5,845 nucleotides of DNA from Mollicutes bacterium. GTDB taxonomy: Bacteria > Bacillota_I > Bacilli_A > Izemoplasmatales > Izemoplasmataceae. The position numbers and the translations under genes are program-made. Of the stretch, positions 1-4,975 are shown piece after piece; the first letter of the stretch is position 1; each line of letters starts with the position of its first letter. The notes below the pieces were generated by a model. It was not told the DNA's origin and made no database searches. It saw only the letters and a list, made by a program, of their open reading frames with translations. The stretch covers positions 1-5,845 of the forward strand of contig PUMO01000121.1 in assembly GCA_003551405.1 (NCBI GenBank). The letters run 5' to 3'.

Positions 1-1188
1 ATCGTAGGTAACGGGAAAATGTTTGGCAAGGGTTTTAAACATATCATGAGACGCTTCGCGGTGGTGTTTCTTAATAAGCGGGAGAATTGCTGCTTTATAA
101 GGCGCGACTGCTGGGTGGAATTTCATGTTGATGCGTTCTTCACCGTTTTCAAGTGTCTCAACGGTATACGCTTCATGCAGTAAACTCAAAAACAGACGCT
201 CAACACCGAGTGAAGGTTCCACCACATAAGGAATGTAGCGTGTGCCAGCTTCTTGGTCAATATATTCAAGGGTTTCCTCACTGTGATTTTGATGCGCGGT
301 TAAATCAAAGTCCGTGCGTGATGCAATGCCCCAAAGTTCATCAAATCCCCATGGATATTGATATTCAATATCCGTCGTGGCGTTTGAGTAGTGCGAAAGC
401 TGACTCTCGTCGTGGTCACTCATCGTCAAATTTGATGCATCAATGTTTAAATCAAGCAAAAATTGCTTGGAGGCATCTTTCCAATATTCAAACCATTCCA
501 TTTCCGTGCCCGGTTTACAGAAAAATTCCAGTTCCAGCTGTTCGAATTCACGAGTTCTGAAAATGAAGTTACCCGGGGTAATTTCATTGCGGAAACTTTT
601 ACCGGTCTGCACAATGCCAAAGGGCAGTTTCATGCGTGTGCTTCGCTCAACATTTTTAAAATTGAGGAAAATCCCTTGCGCTGTTTCTGGGCGGAGGAAT
701 ATTTCCTGGCTTTTTTCATCCACCACACCCTGGTGTGTTTTAAACATCAAATTAAATTGACGGATGGATGTGAAATTCGCTTCCCCGCATGATGGACAGA
801 CTAAACCGTGTTGATCAATGTAGGTTTCCATTTCTTCTTTGCTCATGGCGTCCGCAAGGACTGTTTCATCATGGTTTTCAATCAAGTGATCCGCGCGATG
901 ACGCGCATGGCATGCCTTACAATCAATTAAGGGGTCATTGAAGGAATCAATGTGACCACTTGCTTCCCATGTTTTGGGGTTTAACAAAATTGATGAGTCC
1001 AACCCGACGTTATAGGGGCTTTCTTGGACGAAACGTTTCCAAAACAGATTTTTAATGTTGCGTTTGAGTTCAACACCGAGATGTCCATAATCCCACGTGT
1101 TGGCCAAACCACCGTATATTTCGCTGCCTTGGTAGACGAATCCGTATTGTTTGGCGTAGTTGATCAGTTGTTCCATTGTAATTTTCAT
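1..1188 (-). CDS. glyS: Glycyl-tRNA synthetase, single-chain class II type (3' end cut by window edge)
   Basis: Cytoplasmic enzyme that joins glycine to tRNA-Gly using ATP. My translation from the ATG at 1188 gives 396 uninterrupted codons to base 1. Seen in order: the N-terminal YGGLANTWDYG block (residues 25-35); a zinc-ribbon insertion with C90/C93 and C131/C134; FNLMFKT (145-151); RPETAQGIF (166-174); class II motif 2 around FRNEITPGNFIFR (199-211); motif 3 EPSLGVER (324-331); and the beginning of the anticodon-binding domain from about 357. Family members of this alpha2 type are about 450-460 residues, so roughly 60 C-terminal residues lie outside the window. The start is fixed by AGGAGG at 1195-1200, 6 nt upstream, which overlaps the recO stop codon. 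This single-chain type replaces the separate alpha and beta subunits (glyQ, glyS) that Bacillus has after recO. Tryptophans are encoded by TGG. Identity is secure. Confidence 0.97.
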   Translation of the reverse strand, partial: MKITMEQLINYAKQYGFVYQGSEIYGGLANTWDYGHLGVELKRNIKNLFWKRFVQESPYNVGLDSSILLNPKTWEASGHIDSFNDPLIDCKACHARHRADHLIENHDETVLADAMSKEEMETYIDQHGLVCPSCGEANFTSIRQFNLMFKTHQGVVDEKSQEIFLRPETAQGIFLNFKNVERSTRMKLPFGIVQTGKSFRNEITPGNFIFRTREFEQLELEFFCKPGTEMEWFEYWKDASKQFLLDLNIDASNLTMSDHDESQLSHYSNATTDIEYQYPWGFDELWGIASRTDFDLTAHQNHSEETLEYIDQEAGTRYIPYVVEPSLGVERLFLSLLHEAYTVETLENGEERINMKFHPAVAPYKAAILPLIKKHHREASHDMFKTLAKHFPVTYD

Positions 1189-1198
1189 GGTTGGCCTC

Positions 1199-1912
1199 CT
1201 AAGTAATGAATGGTTGTAAAATCGTGCGTGCACGTGGTGTGAACCCAAGATGCATGCGCTCTAGTTGTTCTGTGATTTTATGAATGGTTTTTAAGGTTTC
1301 TCCAGTAACGCTGCGTTTTTTAAACGTGGAAATGTCCACATAATAATAATACTGCATAGGCAAATAAATTGCTTGGTCATATTGTGCATGGTGGGCATTT
1401 GCGTGCTTTTCACACACAAGTGCGCCTTCATGCACATCGAACATAAGTGTTTCGCGCGCGCCACATACATGACATTGTATTAAAGGGATGGCGTAACCTA
1501 AAAAATATAACATTTTAAGCTCAAAGACAAGCATCAGTTCAAGGGGCGCATCCGTGGTTTTTAACGCCGCCGTAAACTTATGCAAAAAACCATACAGTTT
1601 GGGATGGTTATCATCACTTGTTACAGTTTTATAAATGAGTTCATTGATAAGTCCCATAATGGTGGATTTTATAAAATCATCCTTGATTTCAGGCAGTCTG
1701 TCTATCAACATGGCCTCTTTGAGCGTTGGAAGGTTGCCTGAAGTGAGGGTCATTTCAATCCGGTTGGACGGTTGCGCCAAATGTCTGAGCGGCGAATCCA
1801 GTTTCTTCACACCACGGGCAATCATGCTCTTGATGCCCTTTTCGGTATAGACATATAAAAGCATTGAAGACTCCTTATAGTCAATGGTGCGAAGAATATG
1901 GCCTTCCATCAT
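1199..1912 (-). CDS. recO: DNA repair protein RecO
   Basis: RecO works with RecR (and RecF) to load RecA onto SSB-coated single-stranded DNA and to anneal strands during gap and break repair. The 237 residues match the usual RecO length of about 240-255. The N-terminal part is the expected OB-fold region (MEGHILRTIDYKESSMLLYV, residues 2-21, then T23-E24-K25-G26 and ARGVKK 32-37). The central helical part carries a zinc-binding site with C147-x2-C150 and C167-x2-H170; the fourth ligand is a histidine where many homologues have cysteine. The ATG at 1912 overlaps the era TGA stop (ATGA, 4 nt), so translation is probably coupled. AAGGAG at 1918-1923 lies 5 nt from this ATG and 8 nt from an adjacent second ATG at 1909, so the true start could be one codon later. 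The gene stops with TAG, 10 nt before glyS. Confidence 0.95.
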   Translation of the reverse strand: MMEGHILRTIDYKESSMLLYVYTEKGIKSMIARGVKKLDSPLRHLAQPSNRIEMTLTSGNLPTLKEAMLIDRLPEIKDDFIKSTIMGLINELIYKTVTSDDNHPKLYGFLHKFTAALKTTDAPLELMLVFELKMLYFLGYAIPLIQCHVCGARETLMFDVHEGALVCEKHANAHHAQYDQAIYLPMQYYYYVDISTFKKRSVTGETLKTIHKITEQLERMHLGFTPRARTILQPFIT

Positions 1913-2823
1913 TCGCTCTCCTTATACCCAAGTTGACGCAAGCGGTGTTCATTGTTACGCCAATCCTTAATGACTTTGCAGTGAAGATCCAAATAAATTT
2001 TACTGCCAAGCAAATCAAGAATGTCCTTTCGTGCCCGCGTGCCAATCATTTTAAGCATGCGTCCGCCTTTGCCGATGATGATGCCTTTTTGACTATCGCG
2101 CTCAACAATGACACTGGCATATATATTGAGTAAATCAGGATTGGATGCATCCCTTTCAAGATTTTCGACAATGACCGCCACAGAGTGCGGAACTTCTTCT
2201 TGGGTAAGCTCAAGCACTTTTTCACGGATACGTTCTTCAATCAGGAATTTTTCCGGCTGATCGGTTTTCATGTCTTCAGGATAATATTTGGGACCTTCAG
2301 GTAAAAACGATTTGATGTCATCTTTTAGTAAGGTCGTGTGCGTTCCTTCAAGGGCGCTCACCGCAAACACCCCTTCAAAAGGGTGCGTCGCTTTTAAGTT
2401 ATCCACGAAAGTTTCAAGGCGGGCCATATCTTTTACTTTATCAATTTTATTGAGCACGAGGATGCTCGGCGTTTGCATTGCATGCAAGGATTTTAACACA
2501 CGTGCATCAAGCGGGTCCTTATCCTTGGTCGCATCCACAACATAGATGATTAAATCCACACTGCCCAGCGTCTTAAGGGCACTTTTCGTCATCAAGTCAC
2601 CCAGACGATGTTTGGGATTATGGAGTCCCGGCGTATCAATGAAAATAATTTGCGCAGCTCTATCGGTGTAGACTGCACGAATGGTGTTGCGCGTGGTTTG
2701 TGGCTTAGCGCTTGTGATTACCAGCTTTTCACCGAGCAATGCGTTTAAAAGCGTACTTTTCCCAACATTTGCATTGCCGATGATGCTTACAAAACCACTT
2801 TGGAACCCTTTAGAGGTCGTCAT
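1909..2823 (-). CDS. era: GTPase Era, 30S ribosomal subunit assembly factor
   Basis: Era is a GTP-binding protein that binds 16S rRNA near its 3' end and assists 30S maturation; it acts in the cytoplasm and at the inner membrane face. From the ATG at 2823 it has 304 residues, normal for the family. Seen: G1/Walker A GNANVGKS (16-23), G2 region TTRNT (43-47), G3 DTPG (63-66), G4 NKID (125-128), G5 SAL (156-158), then the linker REKVLELTQEEVPHSVAV (200-217) and the C-terminal KH domain with IIIGKGG (248-254) and QKDWRN-like KDWRN (286-290). The start lies 14 nt inside cdd; no clear ribosome binding site precedes it, so translation may depend on ribosomes finishing cdd. An ATG 4 codons earlier (2835) is possible; longer extensions only shadow cdd. 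The stop is TGA and overlaps the recO start. G1 has GNAN rather than the common GRPN. Confidence 0.96.
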   Translation of the reverse strand: MTTSKGFQSGFVSIIGNANVGKSTLLNALLGEKLVITSAKPQTTRNTIRAVYTDRAAQIIFIDTPGLHNPKHRLGDLMTKSALKTLGSVDLIIYVVDATKDKDPLDARVLKSLHAMQTPSILVLNKIDKVKDMARLETFVDNLKATHPFEGVFAVSALEGTHTTLLKDDIKSFLPEGPKYYPEDMKTDQPEKFLIEERIREKVLELTQEEVPHSVAVIVENLERDASNPDLLNIYASVIVERDSQKGIIIGKGGRMLKMIGTRARKDILDLLGSKIYLDLHCKVIKDWRNNEHRLRQLGYKESE

Positions 2824-3205
2824 CGCTGAAGCCATAGGGAAGCAGTTCCTTATTTTTAAGCGTTGTGACGCGGTCACGCGCATCCACCATATGAACATTA
2901 ACGTCCGCAGGCACAAGCTCACTCATGACCTGACGGCATGCGCCGCATGGTGAAACCAAATGCGCCTGTTTGGTGGTCACAACCACTTCTTCAATATCGT
3001 CTTTAACATAGCCTTGTGTGCGTGCGGTAAAGAGGGCGGTACGTTCTGCGCAGTTTGAAAGGCCAAATGAGGCATTTTCAACGTTGACACCCGTAATAAT
3101 GGAACCATCTTTCATTTTGAGCGCGGCCGCCACGTGAAAGTTTGAATATTTCACATACGCGTTATCAAGCACATCGCGTGCAGCCTGCAAAAGTTCTTTG
3201 TTCAT
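2810..3205 (-). CDS. cdd: Cytidine deaminase
   Basis: Zinc hydrolase of pyrimidine salvage that converts cytidine and deoxycytidine to uridine and deoxyuridine with release of ammonia. The 131 residues fit the small homotetrameric type (Bacillus Cdd is 136). Seen: YSNFHVAAAL (20-29), the nucleoside-binding NVENAS (41-46), the catalytic CAE with zinc ligand C52 and proton-shuttling E54, the second ligand pair PCGAC (86-90; C87 and C90), and the C-terminal LLPYGF (121-126) typical of the family. I chose the ATG at 3205 over the in-frame ATG at 3214 because AAAGGA (3214-3219) is 9 nt from the former but overlaps the latter. It lies 12 nt after ybeY and its end overlaps the era start by 14 nt. 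The cdd-era pairing is common in Firmicutes; dgkA, which often precedes cdd there, is absent. Confidence 0.96.
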   Translation of the reverse strand: MNKELLQAARDVLDNAYVKYSNFHVAAALKMKDGSIITGVNVENASFGLSNCAERTALFTARTQGYVKDDIEEVVVTTKQAHLVSPCGACRQVMSELVPADVNVHMVDARDRVTTLKNKELLPYGFSDDDL

Positions 3206-3213
3206 AATGATCA

Positions 3214-3219
3214 TCCTTT
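3214..3219 (-). promoter_or_regulatory. Ribosome binding site of cdd (decides the start)
   Basis: AAAGGA on the minus strand shares bases with the ybeY TAA stop codon (3218-3220). Measured from its GG, spacing to the ATG at 3205 is 9 nt, whereas the in-frame ATG at 3214 begins inside the site itself. This argues for the shorter Cdd product, beginning M-N-K-E. Confidence 0.75.
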
Positions 3220-3646
3220 AGCGAAATAATTTGACTTTATTCAAAATTTGTTCTTGTAGGGAAAACATGACATGTTCTTGGCTCTCGTTAGCGTGATCAT
3301 AGCCAAGGGCATGCAAAAAGCCGTGAACAATGAGAAATCCGAGTTCGCGCTTAAAAGTATGGCCATAAGCCCGGGCTTGTTCCATGGCGGTATGCACACT
3401 GATGAATACATCCCCAAGCTCTCCGTCCACTTCACTGGGAAAGGTGAGCACATCGGTCGTTTGGTGAATCCCACGGTACGCACCATTATATTCGCGCATG
3501 GTCTCAGAAGACACAAAAATAATGTTTATGACATTGTTTTTAGAAACATCCATCATCTTATAGGCTTTTTTAAGCACCCTTTCAACAATCGGACGATAGT
3601 TTTCTTCATTCACATGGTTGAATACGTTAATGGCTTTCATTTTCAT
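3218..3646 (-). CDS. ybeY: Endoribonuclease YbeY (16S rRNA 3'-end maturation / rRNA quality control)
   Basis: YbeY is a zinc-dependent single-strand endoribonuclease needed for 16S rRNA 3'-end processing and 70S ribosome quality control; it interacts functionally with Era and S21 in studied bacteria. From the ATG at 3646 the protein has 142 residues, typical or slightly short. Seen: the conserved Y57-R58-G59 followed by TDVLTFP (64-70), GDVFIS (78-83), R100-E101-L102 and the diagnostic zinc motif HGFLHALGYDH (108-118; ligands H108, H112, H118). The start lies 20 nt inside the phoH 3' end. GGAG is only 4 nt before this ATG, while a second ATG at 3640 (M-K-A-I-N) is 10 nt from it, so either may be used. 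The open frame continues upstream to 3784, but that part only shadows phoH. It stops with TAA, 12 nt before cdd. Confidence 0.95.
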   Translation of the reverse strand: MKMKAINVFNHVNEENYRPIVERVLKKAYKMMDVSKNNVINIIFVSSETMREYNGAYRGIHQTTDVLTFPSEVDGELGDVFISVHTAMEQARAYGHTFKRELGFLIVHGFLHALGYDHANESQEHVMFSLQEQILNKVKLFR

Positions 3647-4592
3647 AACGCTCCAATACTTTTTGAATGAGTGGATGACGAATGACATCCACACGGTCAA
3701 AGTGAATGGTCGCAATGCCCGGCACATCTTTAAGCAAATTGGACGCATGCACGAGGCCGCTTTGGGTATTCTTAGGTAAATCAACTTGTGTCACATCACC
3801 AGTGACGACCATTTTTGATTCAAACCCAAGACGGGTTAGAAAAAGCTTCATTTGACTTTTGGTGGTGTTTTGCGCCTCATCAAGCACCACATACGCACTT
3901 TCTAACGTGCGCCCGCGCATGTAGGCAAGCGGCGCAATTTCAATGACACCTTTTTCAATCAAGTCCTCAGTCTGCTTGGTACCAAGCGCTTCATAAAGTG
4001 CATCATAAAGTGGCCTTAAGTACGGATCTATTTTTTCCTTTAAGTCTCCGGGTAAAAAACCAAGACTTTCCCCCGCTTCTACTGCGGGACGCGTAAGAAT
4101 AATTTTTCGAATACGGCCGTTTTTAAGCAGCTGAACGGCATGCAATACCGCAACGTACGTTTTACCCGTTCCGGCGGGACCAATGCCAAAGGTAAGATCA
4201 CTCTTTTCAATGGCACCCAAATAAGCTTTTTGGTTCATGGTCTTGGCATAAATGGGCTTCCCCGTGTTGGTTTTAGTTATTTCAACGCGTTTCGTATAAA
4301 AATCGATGATGTCTGATTTATTCATCGTTTCACTCAGTTTGGCAATATAGATAATATCGCGCTCGCTTATGGGGATTGAGCCATCCACCAAGCGAATGAG
4401 AATGGAAAACACTTTTTCAAGGGCACGTTTTTTCGACGTATCCGCATCATCAATATGTATTTGTTCGCCTTTGGTAAAAATGGTGGTTTCGAAGTAACGG
4501 TTGAGCACATCCAAATGGCGATCGTTAATGCCGATCACCTCAGTAAAGGTATGAATGTTTGTAAACTCAACGTCCAATTTAGTCAAACTCAA
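3627..4592 (-). CDS. phoH: PhoH family ATPase (PhoH-like protein)
   Basis: Cytoplasmic P-loop ATPase with a helicase-like core; the family is widespread and often encoded next to ybeY, which suggests a role in RNA metabolism, but its exact substrate is not settled. The 321 residues match Bacillus PhoH (about 320). Seen: an N-terminal region of about 115 residues, the central motif AKTMNQKAY (116-124), Walker A GPAGTGKT (138-145), the signature TRPAVEAGESLGFLPGD (167-183), Walker B VVLDEAQN (235-242), a TGD sensor-like motif (264-266) and the C-terminal FDRVDVIRHPL (298-308). The start is TTG at 4592, 8 nt after AAAGGAG (4601-4607). It is the first gene of the operon and ends with TAA, 20 nt inside ybeY. 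Confidence 0.95.
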   Translation of the reverse strand: MSLTKLDVEFTNIHTFTEVIGINDRHLDVLNRYFETTIFTKGEQIHIDDADTSKKRALEKVFSILIRLVDGSIPISERDIIYIAKLSETMNKSDIIDFYTKRVEITKTNTGKPIYAKTMNQKAYLGAIEKSDLTFGIGPAGTGKTYVAVLHAVQLLKNGRIRKIILTRPAVEAGESLGFLPGDLKEKIDPYLRPLYDALYEALGTKQTEDLIEKGVIEIAPLAYMRGRTLESAYVVLDEAQNTTKSQMKLFLTRLGFESKMVVTGDVTQVDLPKNTQSGLVHASNLLKDVPGIATIHFDRVDVIRHPLIQKVLERYENESH

Positions 4593-4600
4593 ATCATCGA

Positions 4601-4607
4601 CTCCTTT
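4601..4607 (-). promoter_or_regulatory. Ribosome binding site of phoH (decides the TTG start)
   Basis: AAAGGAG on the minus strand is 8 nt from the TTG at 4592. The nearby ATG at 4597 is only 3 nt from the site and opens a frame of just two codons, so TTG is the supported start for PhoH. Confidence 0.75.
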
Positions 4608-4633
4608 AAACGTATCTATTGATGCTAAAGAAT

Positions 4634-4642
4634 ATTATACCA
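4634..4642 (-). promoter_or_regulatory. Extended -10 promoter of the phoH-ybeY-cdd-era-recO-glyS operon
   Basis: The minus strand has TGGTATAAT, a perfect TATAAT hexamer (4634-4639) with the upstream TGn extension. No good -35 box is seen at 16-18 nt (the best window reads ACTAAA), which is common for extended -10 promoters. Transcription would start near 4626-4627, giving a leader of about 35 nt. The promoter lies between the rpsU terminator and the phoH ribosome binding site, as expected for a separate operon. Confidence 0.75.
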
Positions 4643-4668
4643 TACCCTATTCATTTTTTAGTGAGTTG

Positions 4669-4704
4669 AAAAAAATAAACGGTGAAATTTTCACCGTTTA
4701 TTTT
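4669..4704 (-). terminator. Rho-independent terminator after rpsU
   Basis: A perfect 16-bp inverted repeat (arms 4672-4687 and 4689-4704, centred on 4688) with the core ACGGTGAAA/TTTCACCGT is followed on the minus strand by seven T (4675-4669, partly shared with the stem). In practice the inner A/T pairs would open to form a loop. It begins 6 nt after the rpsU stop codon and separates rpsU from the downstream operon. Confidence 0.92.
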
Positions 4705-4710
4705 CGTGTG

Positions 4711-4878
4711 TTATTTTTTCTTCGCCTTGTTTTGCTTGTTTTTCTTCGCGACGCTTGGTTTTTCGTAATGCTCGCGTCGACGAGCTTCAGCAAGGGTCCC
4801 CGAACGTGAAACATCGCGCTTAAATCGCTTCAGCGCGTCTTCCAATGATTCGTTGTTTCTAACTACTGTTTTTCCCAA
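4711..4878 (-). CDS. rpsU: 30S ribosomal protein S21
   Basis: Small basic protein of the 30S subunit that sits near the 3' end of 16S rRNA and the Shine-Dalgarno region and assists initiation. My translation gives 55 residues (usual length 55-70): KTVVRNNESLEDALKRFKR (3-21), then VSRSGTLAEARRREHYEKPS (23-42) and a lysine-rich tail ending KAKKK. This is the classic S21 pattern. The start is TTG at 4878, preceded with 7 nt spacing by the G-rich site AAGGGGGG (4886-4893); no in-frame ATG is available, and the ATG at 4903 is in another frame. The gene has its own promoter (4918-4946) and terminator (4669-4704). In Bacillus it follows mtaB/yqeV in the same way; yqeY, which often follows rpsU there, is absent. 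Confidence 0.95.
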   Translation of the reverse strand: MGKTVVRNNESLEDALKRFKRDVSRSGTLAEARRREHYEKPSVAKKNKQNKAKKK

Positions 4879-4893
4879 GAGGTTTCCCCCCTT
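4877..4893 (-). promoter_or_regulatory. rpsU ribosome binding site within a possible start-covering hairpin
   Basis: The minus strand reads AAGGGGGG, then AAACC, then TCTT, with the last two T being the first two bases of the TTG start codon. The site can pair with 16S rRNA through one G-U. The same bases can fold on themselves: AAGGGG with CCTCTT, five Watson-Crick pairs and one G-U around a GGAAA loop, or a shifted register closed on a GAAA tetraloop. Either fold would hide both the binding site and the start. The ribosome binding site is well supported; the hairpin and any regulation by it are inference. Confidence 0.5.
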
Positions 4894-4917
4894 CCGCTCA
4901 TTAAAATTACATTATGT

Positions 4918-4946
4918 ATAATACCAAAGTACGCTTTACTTGTAAA
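4918..4946 (-). promoter_or_regulatory. Promoter of rpsU
   Basis: On the minus strand a -35 box TTTACA (4941-4946) is followed after a 17-nt spacer by the -10 box TATTAT (4918-4923), which is also preceded by TGG (4924-4926), an extended -10 element. The expected start is near 4911, giving a leader of about 33 nt before the TTG. No terminator is seen between the mtaB stop (4976) and this promoter, so rpsU may also be read from upstream. Confidence 0.85.
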
Positions 4947-4975
4947 GATATTTATTCATTAGTTGCATCGCGTGT

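Noticed and set aside
153..560. Open frame of 135 codons on the plus strand
   Set aside because: It lies opposite glyS, which shows all class II synthetase motifs; the plus-strand translation has no recognisable domain and no ribosome binding site was seen.
1189..1198. T-box riboswitch before glyS
   Set aside because: T-boxes are common for Gram-positive glycyl-tRNA synthetase genes, but only 10 nt separate recO and glyS, so there is no room for one here.
2824..2922. Longer N-terminus for Era
   Set aside because: The additional residues overlap cdd coding sequence in another frame and do not resemble Era; family length and the MTTSKGFQSGFVSIIG start favour 2823.
3272..3670. Open frame of 132 codons on the plus strand
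   Set aside because: Antisense shadow of ybeY and the end of phoH; its translation resembles nothing known.
3647..3784. Longer N-terminus for YbeY
   Set aside because: The upstream frame only shadows phoH; YbeY homologues begin close to the M-K-A-I-N-V region.
4555..4809. Open frame of 84 codons on the plus strand across the rpsU-phoH gap
   Set aside because: It runs through the operon promoter, terminator stem and opposite rpsU, and has a low-complexity hydrophobic translation; no supporting signal.
4879..4975. Terminator or small RNA between mtaB and rpsU
   Set aside because: No stable hairpin with a T-run was found after the mtaB stop; the stretch is explained by the rpsU promoter and leader.
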